DNA from: Cenococcum geophilum 1.58
Lineage: Eukaryota; Ascomycota; Dothideomycetes; Gloniales; Gloniaceae
Length of the DNA stretch: 64,000 nt
NCBI GenBank assembly: GCA_001692895.1
Contig: KV748186.1
Coordinates: 2,967,785 to 3,031,784 of the forward strand
Direction of reading: 5' to 3'
Numbering within the stretch: position 1 is the first letter of the stretch; each line of letters opens with the position of its first letter. Below, one piece after another: positions 34,604 to 45,254 of this stretch. The notes beneath the pieces were generated by a model. The model ran no database searches. It saw nothing but the letters and a program-made list of their open reading frames with translations, and was not told where the DNA came from. The position numbers were made by a program, and so were the translations under genes.

Positions 34604-35637
34604 TTACTCGTATGCATGTGGTGCCATTTTAAGCCCTTCCAATGCCTTGGCACAGTGACCAAAGATCATTCTCGCCCCAGTCCTTCTTTGCAACATATGG
34701 ATCATCTGGTTGCTTCTTACCCAATCATCATGCTCTCTCGCCAACCAGCCTTGAGGCACACTTTCTTCGTAGTTCTCAGAGACATGGTACATATCGGTCG
34801 TGAAGACCCAGGTCCCGGTTTTCGGCATATTGACTTGCAGGATACATAGGCCGGGGGTGTGACCTGGGGCGTGGTGTAAATTTAAACCCTGCGCAATTTC
34901 TACGAAGCTGCCACTGAAAGGTACCCAAGTTAAGTCAAAAGTTAGGTAGTGGGGCAAGTAGACTCCTGGGTAATAACATGTCAATTGGAGGGGGAGCATC
35001 ATATAGGGAAGGGGAGTAATTTTACCCAAATCTGATTTGGTCGCCACCGAATAAAATGCATGCTTCAACTCCTTCTCATGCACATAGATCGGGACACCAG
35101 TATTTCTGAAGTATTCCAGTCCTCCAGCATGATCCAGATGTAAGTGCCCTATTACGACCATTTTGACATTCTTGATGTCATGGCCGGTTTTCTTGATCTG
35201 CACGTCTAGCTCTTGATCTTCGCTATAATCAACGCGCGCAAAAATGTCGTTGATCGGTGCGCCCCAGATTTCTGGGTAGTCTTTGCCAGACCCAGTCTCA
35301 AAAAGAATAAGGCCATCAACCGGATGCTCGATCAGTACGGAAACCATAATTAGCTTACGCCGCTCCCGAGCAGGATTGGGATTAGAGAGTGTGGAGGTGC
35401 CGCCCTAGGTATTAGTTTGTAAGAGAGTTAGGTCAAGGAGTGAGACATCTCGCTCTCGCACATACACCGCGTTTGAACCAGGCTTCATCACATTCCAGAT
35501 TACCTACATGAAGCAGCTACAACGGAGTAAGCAGTCGCTTCTTGGGGATGCTGGAAGTATATTACCCATAGCTTTGTGCCCTGTGGCTCAATTAGGTAAG
35601 CACACAGCGACAAAATAATAGGAGTCGGGACTTGCAT
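34604..35637 (-). CDS. metallo-beta-lactamase-fold lactonase-like enzyme
   Basis: Four exons on the minus strand: 35,637-35,566, 35,516-35,466, 35,404-35,026 and 34,965-34,604, giving 287 residues. Introns are 49, 61 and 60 bp, all GT...AG. The third is a multiple of three and stays open, so an unspliced reading would add 20 false residues (LGKITPLPYMM...). Metal-binding residues are complete: H128, H130, D132, H133 (HLHLDH), H203 (GHTPG), D225 (TTD) and H271 (FGH). This matches the quorum-quenching-lactonase type of the superfamily, which hydrolyses lactone or other ester rings with two zinc ions; the actual substrate is unknown. The N-terminus (GTKLW/LLHVGNLECDEAWFKRGG, TSTLSNPNP) agrees with fungal homologues as I recall them. 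Start ATG 35,637 is the first in frame with exon 1. No signal peptide is clear. RIP-free and intact. Confidence 0.88.
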
Positions 35638-36161
35638 TGGGAGCCTGATTTATCAAGTCGAGCGAAGTTGCCATGATGGTGATTGAACATCCAAGCCAGG
35701 AAAGATGGTGTAAACATTTGAAAAGAGTATCTGGTCGCAACCCCATCTCGGCAAATTTGGAATTTTCCGTCCCACAGTAATGGCCAATGATAATCATACA
35801 CCCCGTTATAACCCTACCACCTACGTTATCCATAAATGATACGCATACACCCCCTACCCAAACAGGCTTAGATTATTCCCGTTTAGATTAAAACGTCACT
35901 ACTATTCTTACTACCTACTTCTAAGTTAATTAATTAGATTGCGCAAGGGTCTAAAAGGCACTGTGCGAGCTAATTTAGGTGCTGTTACCCTTACTTAACG
36001 CTTATAAACTGCCTCCGTAGGTAGAGCCAGCGCCTACGCCCACGCCCCCGCCTAGTGTATGCGGTATTTTACTCAAATGCCGATAGCTTGTGATAAGTTA
36101 AGGTATTAATGCGATTTGCTAGATTACTAACTAGGCGGAAAGCGGAATAAATATAAGAGGC
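35638..36161. other. right edge of gene island, no gene seen
   Basis: Upstream region of the lactonase-like gene grading into repeat DNA. GC-normal to about 36,160, with one CG-rich patch (36,018-36,060). No supported gene. Confidence 0.5.
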
Positions 36162-36486
36162 TGTCACGAAGTGACTACAAGCGATGATAATATGTAGCGA
36201 AGTAGATCTTATTAAGCTACGTACATGAACTGTGTGATAAAGTCAAGACGTTGCGTAAGGAAAGAAGGTAAGGAAACAGGAAGAGAGGGTATATATCGTT
36301 AACTTGGTTGCTTGTTAACACGTACACAGGGCAGAGTAGGATTAGTGTAGCGGTCCTGAGCTTGGCAGAATATGGCAGAATGCGGCAGATTGCCGTAGAT
36401 TGCCGTAGATTGCGGTCTCGTGATCGGTCTCTAATTACTGAGTCGGTAGAAACAGGTGGGTGTGTATAAGGTGTCACGGGGGTGTC
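36162..36486 (+). repeat. repeat R copy 1, solo-LTR-like
   Basis: About 325 bp from TGTCACGAAGTGAC to GTCACGGGGGTGTC. It matches 61,092-61,430 in inverse orientation; that copy is flanked by a TATAG duplication, so R is a discrete mobile unit, most simply a solo LTR. It contains short direct repeats of GGCAGAWTRYGGCAGA/GCCGTAGATT type (36,363-36,415). Little RIP here, heavy RIP in the other copy. Confidence 0.7.
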
Positions 36487-36490
36487 CCGT

Positions 36491-36919
36491 TGTTACGGAC
36501 GCTTTAAGTACGATGTTACGACTACTTGGAAAAGAGACGGAAGAAGCTAGTTGGTTGATTCAGGCACGGTCCAGGATGGAGCCGATAGAGCCATGTGACG
36601 AGGAATGGTAACTGAGGTCACGTGGGGTGATCTGTATGATCTGTAGGATCTATGTGATCCGTGACAGAGCAGACAGAGCACACGTACATCACGTATAAGG
36701 AGGATTTCATAGGAGTACGGTTATGTATTTAAGGACCCTTAGTCCCTACCTAGATAGTTCCTTTCTTTATAGTGATTCTTAGAATACAATTAGAGTTAAT
36801 CTGTTGGGCAACCACTCTACCAGTTATTATTACGTTATTGACTTTTGTACTTACATTTCCTACATACCTAGCCTAATAATAGGACCTACCGTAGTTCTTA
36901 CTATAAGGTTCTATTATAT
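36491..36919 (+). repeat. Gypsy B1 5' LTR
   Basis: Starts TGTTACGGACG. Its right half (CTAGATAGTTC..., ...CTATAAGG) matches 45,120-45,254 and 63,755-63,912, the LTRs of B2 and B3. The right border is estimated from where B3 diverges. Confidence 0.7.
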
Positions 36920-39469
36920 AATTACTACCTAGTTACGGTATTAATATAGGAAAGTCGAACAATATACAACTAAAAGCAGCCACCACAACGCCATCTACGG
37001 CAGCAACTATATTAAGGTTAGGTAACGACACTAGTATAGCAGACACTGACTTACAGCAACCTATAACGGTTGGACAGCTATAAGAGATAGTTGACTAATT
37101 AATAGAAAATAATATAATGTTGGAAAATAGGATTAACGGGATAGGCGTAGTAAAGGTTAAGTTACTATTAATTAAGAGATACTTAGGAGAGAGATTAAAG
37201 CTTAAAGGATTCCTTACGCAAATGCACTTTAAGGTAGCGTAAGAGGGAGTAAAGCTGGCAATACCTATAGATTAAATAGTATACGCAGGATTATTCTTAA
37301 CAGAAAGAGTACTTAAATGGTTTAAGCCTTACCTTATAGAAATCCAGGTAAACAGAATAATGACTATAAACTAAGAGGTACGGTTTATATTCTTAAGCTA
37401 GAATGGATTTATAGAACGACTTATATAAATGTTTAAAGACCTAGAGGTAGTAACTATAGCGGAAAGAAAACTCTAAGACATTATGTAATAAATCTTAGTA
37501 ATTAAGTATATAATGCAGTTCTAGACGTTAGTGATATAAGTTAAGTAGAATAATAGGGCGCTTATAGCACAGTATAAATAAGGACTTAAGGCTAAAGTCT
37601 AGGACGTAATTATTCTAATGGAAGATGTAGATACCCTAAGAGAACTAATAGATTAGGCGATTAAGATTAATAATTAGATCTACTAAAGGGAATAGGCTAA
37701 GAAAGGTTAGGATAGAGTTCTATAGTTATATAAGGCGTAGAGTACGTAACGACTAAAGCTAAGTTAAAAACTATAGTATAGCGTAGAGCTAATAGACCTA
37801 AGTGGTACTAGAGAAGCCTATAAGAAATAGAGTAAGAAACTATAGAAACCTAGAGGATAAGGATTAAGTAATTAAAGGTCTAAAAAGTAGAGGCTAAACT
37901 AGGGATTTTAATAGTAGAAGACGTTTAGGCGGACTCTATAATAAGAAAAATGGTTTAGAGAAGGAGCTTATATAAATTGCGGAAAATAGGGTTACTTTAT
38001 AAGGGATTATAAAGATGGTTAGAAGTACTATATAATAAAGGAAACTAGACTAATAGTAGACGACATATACGTATAGAGGGATAATAATATACTATAAGGA
38101 ATAAAAGAGTGTTTAATTAAAAGCTTTGCGTTTTGTTATAACAACGCATACTAAATTTATAAGGACGCTAAGTATGGCGTAAGCTATTAGTTATAAGAGC
38201 TAGTACCTATAGGATATAGAGGAACTAACGAACCAGTTCGCAGATCGGACATTAAGGACGATAAATTTGACGTAGGTGAAACATTTCGTAATAATAAGGT
38301 AATAAGAGCGGTTTACTAGAAACATATAGCTATTAGAGATATTATACTAGAAGTAAAGGATAATTCCACTATAGAATAGGGAATATTAGTAGGGATTAAG
38401 ACCCTATTAGATATAATGTCTATCGCTTTATAAAACGCAAGAGAAATAAAATAGCAAACTATTTTAGCACTTGGTAAAGGCAAAAGGCCACAGGCTTAAG
38501 ATTTTTAAGATAAGATAAGAGACGACTAAGATTCTTAAGACAAGATAAGGCAAGCTTAAGGACCTATAACGGACGAAAACCAATAAAATAGAGCAGTAGC
38601 TTAGTTTAAAGACATATAAATAAGCTCGGGACGAAGTTTCCTACAGATATAAAATTCTTAAGACGAGATAAGTGAGATTTAAGACTCTTAAGATGAGATA
38701 AGAACACTAAATAAGCCTAGTTAGACTAAGGCTGGGGCTAAGCTTAAGTTAGAAGTAAGCTCGGGATTAAAGAATTTATAGAAATAAGAATTCGGAGTAT
38801 AAATCAGGACACCCATAAATAAAAGGCAAGAGGCTTCTTTATAGATTAGAGAATCTGTAATATAAACAGTAACTAGACTAAGAGACAGACATATAGACCT
38901 AAAGGACTTACTAGTAGAACACAGTATTTAAACTAAAGATTAAAAAGCCGATACCAAGATTAAGAAGTAAGAAGACTTTAAGAATCCGTTAGTAAGATGC
39001 AAACCAAAAGAAACTATAGACGAATTTAGAGCAAGAATTATCGCATAGCAAAAATAGAAACTAGATAAGAGATCTAGCATATTGGGACGTATAAGGGATA
39101 GAGCGCTAGTATAAAGGATTACTAATAGGCCAAGAATAGGCATACTAAGAGCTAAGTGGCTTACTAAACTAGAGAACAAAGAGGATTTAGGAATCCTAAC
39201 TAGGTTCGAAAAACAATACATAAAGGGCTATTATAACGCAGTAATAAGAAGATACTTCCTTACGGACAAGCCGTATATACTCTAGCAGCTATACTAAAAG
39301 TAGTATAGGCAGAGGCACAATAACAAGTAGGAAGATTTCTATATGTAGTTAGATAAAAAAGTTATCCCATCGGCAAAATATGGTACCCTTTCAATGGCCT
39401 CAATGGTTGGTGGTTGACGCAATTGGCGCGCAGTTGAGGTCATTTGGCAACTCGACCGACTAGCCTATG

Positions 39470-39540
39470 TCGTGTTTTTTTGACACGCAGCCTGCGCGTA
39501 GCCTGCGCGCAACCTGCGCGCAAACCTGCCAGCAATCTGC
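39470..39540. repeat. X2 left subterminal GCCTGCGCG repeats
   Basis: Four units of GCCTGCGCGYA/ACCTGCGCGCA between the left end and the AT-rich zone. Confidence 0.75.
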
Positions 39541-39691
39541 GTATTTGGCAACCATAATTATATTTACCTCTTTTATACTAATAGCATATTTTAATAAATA
39601 AAAGCTATTTTAAAGCTATTTATAAGGCTAGTAAATAAATAATATTATTTTAGATAATTTAATATAATATAGCGATGGTTCTCTTCTACCT

Positions 39692-40055
39692 ATCTACCTA
39701 TTGACTTACCTACCTGCCTACTTCACCTACCTGCCTGCATCGCCTACCTGTCTGCATTGCCTACCTACCTATCTGCATTGCCTACCTGTCTGCATTACCT
39801 ACCTGTCTGCATTGCCCTACCTGCCTGCATTGCCTACCTGTCTGCATTGCCTACCTATCTGCATCGCCTACCTGTCTGCATCGCCTACCTGTTTGCATCT
39901 GCCTACCTGTCTATATCTGCCTACCCGTCAGCATCTGCCTACCTGTCTGCATCTGCTTGCCTGTCTGCATCTGGCTTACCTGTCTGTATCTGCCTACCTG
40001 TCTGCAATCTGCTCCCACCGTCAGCATCTCCCTGTTTATACCTTACCTGTCTGTG
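39692..40055 (+). repeat. X2 array A, 17-19 bp minisatellite
   Basis: About 19 units of CCTACCTGTCTGCATTG and CCTACCTGTCTGCATCTG. Confidence 0.9.
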
Positions 40056-40115
40056 CTACCTTGATTCGATCAATTAATCGAATCGTTTATAGTGTTCGCT
40101 GGCTAGTCGTTGTCG
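40056..40115 (+). other. X2 core 1 spacer
   Basis: GATTCGATCAATTAATCGAA followed by TCGTTTATAGTGTTCGCTGG; the closest match is core 1 of X1 read on the minus strand. Confidence 0.8.
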
Positions 40116-40600
40116 TCTGGTTCTGGCGACGGTCGTCTAGTTCTGGTAACGGTCGTCTGCCTCTGGTAAAACGGTCGTCTGGTTCTGGCGACGGTCGTCT
40201 AGTTCTAGCGACGGTCGTCTGGTTCTGGCGACGGGTCGTCTGGCTCTGGCGATGGTCGGTCTGGTTTTGGCGACCAGTCGTCTGACTCTGGAGGACGGTC
40301 GTTTGGCTCTGCGACGGTCGTCTGGTTCTGGTAACCGGTCGTCTGGTTCTGGCGACGGTCGTCTGGTTCTAGCGACAGTTGTTTTTTTTTTTTTTTTTTT
40401 TCTTTTTTTTTTTTTATTTTTTTTTTGCCTCCTGCTGCTGGCATAGTCGTTCTGGGCCTCCTGACGACGATTGTCTAGGTGTTCTGGCGAAGGTCGTCTG
40501 GCCTTCTGGCGACGGTCGTCTGGGTATCTGGTAGTACGCGGTCGTCTGGTTCTGGCGAGCCGGTGCGTCTGGTTCTAGGCGATAGTGCAATCTTAGTTGC
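40116..40600 (+). repeat. X2 array B, 20-bp minisatellite
   Basis: About 20 diverged copies of GTCGTCTGGTTCTGGCGACG, less homogeneous than in X3, interrupted by the poly-T tract. Confidence 0.9.
40381..40427. repeat. poly(T) tract inside array B
   Basis: About 47 bases, nearly all T. It could be the tail of a retroposed RNA on the opposite strand, a slippage expansion or an assembly error. Confidence 0.9.
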
Positions 40601-40609
40601 TAGAACGGC

Positions 40610-40745
40610 CTCCTCTGCTGGGCTGCCGATTCTTAGTGCCTCCCTAGGTAGGAGGATGTAAGGAGGGAAGGAAAGGTAAAAAATAAGGCGGCTACATAGG
40701 CAGAGACACGTGTAGACGCGCTATCGGGAATATAGCGGGGACCCG
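40610..40745 (+). other. X2 core 2 spacer
   Basis: GTGCCTCCCTAGGTAGGAGG palindrome, then GGTAAAAAATAAGGCGGCTA, then GACACGTGTAGACGC and GGGAATATAGCGGGGACCCG. Confidence 0.85.
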
Positions 40746-41585
40746 ATGCAGAGCTTCGTGTAGAGCCTCCGTACGCAGAGCTTCGCGCAGAGGCCTTGTG
40801 CAGAGCCTCTGCTACGTAGAGCTTCGTATTGAGCTTCGTGTAGGTTCGTGTAGAGCCTCCGTATGCAGAGCTTCGCGTAGAGCCTCGTGCAGAGCTTCGT
40901 GTAGAGCCTCCGTACGCAGAGGCTTCGCGCAGAGCCTCGTGCAGAGCCTCGTGCAGAGCTTCGTGCAGAGCCTCCGTACGCAAGAGCCTCGCGCGCAGAG
41001 CCTCGTGCAGAGCCTCTACGTAGAGCTTCGTGCAGAGCCTCGTACGCAGAGCTTCGCGCAAGAGCCTCATGCAGAGCCTCTGTACGTAGAGCTTCGTGCA
41101 GAGCTTCGTGCAGAGCTTCGTGCAGAGCTTCGTGGCAGAGCTTCGTGCAGAGCTTCGTGCAGAGCCTCCGTACGCCAGAGCCTCGCGCAGAGCCTCGTGC
41201 AGAGCCTCTACGTAGAGCTTCGTGCAGAGCCTCCGTACGCAGAGCCTCGCGCAGAGCTTCGTGCCAGAGCCTCTACGTAGAGCTTCGTGCAGAGCCTCCG
41301 TACGCAGAGCTTCGCGCAGAGCCTCGTGCAAGAGCCTCTACGTAAGAGCTTCGTGTAGAGCTTCGTGTAGAGCTTCGTGTAGAGCTTCGTGTAGAGCTTC
41401 GTGTAGAGCTTCGTGTAGGAGCTTCGGTGTAGAGCCTTGTGCAGAGCCTCGTGTAGAGCTTCGTGTAGAGCTTCGTGTAGAGCTTCGTGTAGAGCTTCGT
41501 GTAGAGCTTCGTTGTAGAGCTTCGTGTAGAGCTTCGTGTAGAGCTTCGTGTAGAGCCTTGTGGCAGAGCCTTGTGCAGAGCCTCT
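40746..41585 (+). repeat. X2 array C, 12-bp minisatellite
   Basis: About 70 units of GCAGAGCTTCGT and GCAGAGCCTCGT, with a longer-period mix of CCGTACGCAGAG variants in the left half and near-pure GTAGAGCTTCGT in the right half. Confidence 0.92.
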
Positions 41586-41639
41586 AAGTAATAAAGACTA
41601 TGTAAGATTATATAAGATGGCGTAATTGGCATATAACTT

Positions 41640-41890
41640 TACCTTAATTGCATGTCAAGGAATATACAGTTAGCTTTTAAAGTTGTTAAATAGGTTAAAC
41701 TGCGTGTCAAGGAATATGCAGTTAGCTTTTAAAAGTTGTCAAGTTTAGTTAATTGCGTATTAAGTTAGTTAAATTGCATGTCAAGTAAGTTAATTGCGTA
41801 TTAAGTTGGTTAAATTGCATGTCAAGTTGGTTAATTGCGTGTTAAGTTGGTTAATTGCGTGTCAAGTTAGTCAAATTGCATGTTAATTAC
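41640..41890 (+). repeat. X2 right subterminal 20-bp repeat
   Basis: About ten units of TTAATTGCGTGTCAAGTTGG and TTAAATTGCATGTCAAGTTGG-like form. Confidence 0.85.
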
Positions 41891-42879
41891 GCGAAACGCG
41901 CCATATAAAGTCTACTTGAATCTTATCCTGCGAATATTTTCCCGATGCCAAGACTACCCAGTTATAGAAAAGGCCATAAATTACATTAAAGGAGCCTTAA
42001 TTATAACATTAAAGGATCTAAAAGAGTGTTTAGAGGACTAGAGAAGTAAAAGGCATATCTCGGTACTTATAAATAAAGTTATAATGTTTAGATTAATATA
42101 ATAAAGGTTTAAACTTAAGGATAAATATAAGTTAAGAGTTAACCTAAAGCACCTAGTATACCACACGCTATCATAGATTGCATATATAGACAATATATAT
42201 AAAATACATAAGAATCCAAAGGAAAAGAATTAGAAATACCCTATAAGGATATACTGGATAATGGATAAGCAACAATATAGGAATGCTAAATATATATACG
42301 GATGGCATCCAGTAGAAGTCTAAGAGGAAGGGGATTTAATACTTTAACTAGGAAGATTCCTTACGGAAGAATACTTAAACAGATAATAGTAGTAGGAATG
42401 CCTAGAGAATATATGTCTATAGTATATTAAAGATAAAAAGCGAACTAGATATTAGCTAAAGAGTAAGCTAAGTGCGACAGGATTAAGCAGCTAATAATTA
42501 GGAAAAGTAGAGGCCTATAAAACTAGAGGGAACTAGTAGTAGAGCCTTAGACCCTTAAAGGAATTTAAGGACAATACCTAAATTTATAAGTTAAGTGGCA
42601 AAATCAACAGTTTAAAGTATTAATAGATAGTGGAGCAATAAGGAACTATATCTCGCTAGCAGCAGTTAAAAGGATGGGATTACCTTACAGATAAAAGGAG
42701 GAACCTTACCTATTAGTAACAATTTTAGGAGATCTAATAGCCTACGGAGGAGGGATTATTAATCTTAAAATAGGACTAATTTAGTTAACTATCAAGAGAA
42801 GACAAATCAAGATGTCTTTTAATATCCTACTATTGGGACAGAATAAGGCATTATTAGGGATGCCTTAGTTACAGGAATA

Positions 42880-43112
42880 TTTTTTTAAAATATCCTTTAC
42901 TCCACTTTAGTATGGGTTATATTTTAATAGCGGCGCTTACTTTTCGCCTATACTTTGGCTATATGAGGGGGTTACGTGAATTGCTTAGACGCCTCCTCTC
43001 CCCCCCTACTAGTATGGTACACAAAATAACCTAGCCGTGCTATATTACTTAGGGATCGCTTATTTTCCTCTCTATATTAGCAGGGAGGCGTTTAAGGCAT
43101 TGATATTACCCC
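42880..43112. other. unassigned AT-rich DNA
   Basis: Between the broken end of Gypsy B1 and the foldback block. Contains GCCTCCTCTCCCCCC and CAGGGAGGCGTTTAAGGC, roughly inverted to one another. No gene seen. Confidence 0.4.
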
Positions 43113-43931
43113 CTTATATAGTCGTTTCAATAATATTAGTAACTCGCTTAGAGCTAAACATCGCGTATTACCCAGCCTAGCAAAATAATATACCCCCTAT
43201 AACTTTACCAATACACCTTTATATTTTATAGATAGGGCCTTATTTTATAGCTCTTTACTAAATCTATTAAACTATCCCATATTTATATAATTTAGAGTTA
43301 TATTTATAGGACTATAGGGAGTAGAGCCGAATGTTGCGTATTACCTACCCTATTAAAACAATATAACTTTATATTTTATAAATAGGACGGTATTTTATAG
43401 CCCTTTACTAGGCCTATAAAATAAGCCCTTATTTATATAAATTAAAGCTATATTAGTAGAACTATTAGGGGTATTATAAGGTACTAGTTTTTAGGGCAGG
43501 AAAGCTAAATTTAGTTAGCGCAGAGCCTTAATTTAAAAATTTACACCCTTAGTAAAACACCCCCTATAGCTCCGCCAATATAGCTTTATATTTTAAAAAT
43601 AAAGTTTTATTTATTCTAAGGCTATAAAATTAGCTATTATTTATATAAAATAAAGCTATATTGGTAAAGTTATAAGGGGTATATTATTTTAAATGGGTAG
43701 GTAATACGCGATATTCGGCTCTACTCCCTATAGTCCTATAAATATACCTTTAAATTATATAAATAGGGACTGGTTTTATAGCTTTAGTAAAGAGCTATAA
43801 ATAAGGCCCTATCTATAAAATGTAAAGGTGTATTGGTAAAGTTATAGGGGGTATATTATTTTGCTAGGCTAAGTAATACGCGACGTTTAGCTCTAAGCGA
43901 GTTACTAATATTATTAAAACGACTATAAGAC
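43113..43931. repeat. multi-hairpin foldback block
   Basis: The outer 220 bp or so (43,113-43,345 and 43,715-43,931) are inverted copies (GTCGTTTYAATAATATTAGT at each end). Each arm, and the centre, also contains its own smaller inverted repeat pairing CCTTTATATTTTATAGATAGGG-like with CCCTATTTATATAATTTAAAGG-like DNA, so the block is a tandem of about four hairpin units. Non-coding. Confidence 0.8.
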
Positions 43932-44880
43932 TAAAGTATTCCACCTATGGTACTTATTTAGCAGTTATTAATCATTTTTAAGTTCTATATTATATTTCTA
44001 TTTATTATACTTATTTAACTATCCTAGTTATTTAATAAGGTACTATAGTTATTTAGTACAATTTTAGTAGATAATAATTATTTCTACTTCCTAACTACCT
44101 TCTTTAAGTTCTTTTATCGCTAGGGGCTAAAACCTAGGGCGTGTTTTATAAGGCTCTAATAGGGAATATAAAAGACTAGATAGAGTCGTACTATAATAGG
44201 GAGGAGCTCTAGCTTATATACTTACTACTCTATACGCTCTAATATCTAAAACGGTTTTATAAACTTGCTATTAAGCTTTTTATAGAAGCGTTTTGTATAG
44301 ATATTCCTAGAGAAGGGTCGGACTTATTTATTAACGGCGGAGTACTTAGCTAGATAGTAACGATTACAGTATTTTACCTAGGGCTATTAGGCGTATATTA
44401 TTGACGCCGCTACTGCCTTATATATAAGGCGTAGGCAATATAGATACGTCTCTATAAGTTAGATATTTGTTAACTTAAACCCCTCCCTACCTTACTAGGC
44501 GTCTTAGGCGCCGTCTAGAACTCCGTTTAGAACGTTTAGAACGTTTAAAATATTTAATAGCTGTTACGGCACCGTAACGGATCTAGTTAAGGAGCTCGCT
44601 TAAGCCTTAGTATATGTATATAGACGTGTCCTTTTCCACCTTCTGCTCCTTATCTTAATATCCTTATTAATAGACAATCTAATTATATAGGCTTGCATAC
44701 GTTCTTTACAGCGCTTATACCTTAATTAACTAAGTTCTGTAATAATAGCTAGCTATAGGCAAGCTTAATAGGGGAATACTTCGTTATAGTATAGACCTTA
44801 GAGTTATAGGTAAAGGCTGCTTTATTAAGTAGGGAGGCCTAATTAAACTATTTCTAGTTCGTAAATATACGTAGGTATAC
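43932..44880 (+). pseudogene. coding-like relic of unknown family
   Basis: One plus-strand frame around 44,230-44,520 reads as protein-like sequence (YKLAIKLFIEAFCIDIPREG, then FINGGVLS, then VTITVFYLGLLG) with scattered RIP-type stops. I do not recognise the family. It is the host into which Gypsy B2 inserted and may be an old transposase or a decayed host gene. Confidence 0.4.
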
Positions 44881-45254
44881 TATTACGGACCTTATATTGG
44901 CAGTAGTATAACTATTTAAGGAGGATATAGACGGACTAATAGTAGAAGCGCAAGAGGTACTAAAACTAGTTAAATACTAAAATAAGGGATAGCTAAGTTA
45001 TATAATAGATTACGGGATATAGTTTAAAATGTAGAAGCGTAACGTATTAATATACTAACGTACCGATATACTTAGTACGTTTCGTAAGAGTTAGGTTATA
45101 TATTTAAAGAGCTATATTTCCTACCTTAGATAGTTCTCTCTTTAGAGTCAATCTATTAAACACTCACTCTATAGTTAGATTTTATTATTATATTTACCTA
45201 TATACCTAGCTTATTAACAAGTCTACCATAGTACCTACTATAAGGCTTCGTTAT
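44881..45254 (+). repeat. Gypsy B2 5' LTR
   Basis: Starts TATTACGGACCTTATATTGG, which matches the TGTTACAAACCTTATATTAG start of the B3 3' LTR. Right border approximate. Confidence 0.7.

Larger units (their letters stand above)
39368..41947 (+). mobile_element. X2: composite minisatellite TIR element
   Basis: A 2,580-bp non-coding unit in the gag-pol spacer of Gypsy B1; B2 near 48,920 shows a matching empty site. Ends share CATCGGSAAAATAT in inverted orientation, and CC is duplicated on both sides (39,366-39,367 and 41,948-41,949). Internal order is array A, core 1, array B (with a poly-T run), core 2, array C, then a 20-bp subterminal array. It is GC-normal and not RIPed, whereas B1 around it is. 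Frames of up to about 230 codons here come from 12-bp and 20-bp repeats and are not genes. Confidence 0.85.
36491..42879 (+). mobile_element. Gypsy B1, 5' part (fossil)
   Basis: Plus-strand parts in order are 5' LTR (36,491-about 36,919), gag (about 36,960-39,350, with a CxNCGKxGYFI-type knuckle near 37,977), the X2 insertion, the gag-pol spacer, and an aspartic protease with an IDSGA core near 42,618. The element is cut off at about 42,879. RIP-altered with many breaks. Related copies are B2 and B3. Confidence 0.8.

Noticed and set aside
35588-35833. 81-codon minus-strand frame ending ...VAVCLPN as a separate gene
   Set aside because: It overlaps exon 1 of the lactonase-like gene in another frame; the spliced model from ATG 35,637 gives a family-like N-terminus.
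26984-36161. tRNA or rRNA genes in the island
   Set aside because: I scanned by eye for T-loop (GGTTCRANYCC) words and found none with a plausible cloverleaf.
40633-41632. Frames up to 232 codons, Arg/Ala/Ser-rich
   Set aside because: Array C of X2; no start context, domains or codon bias.
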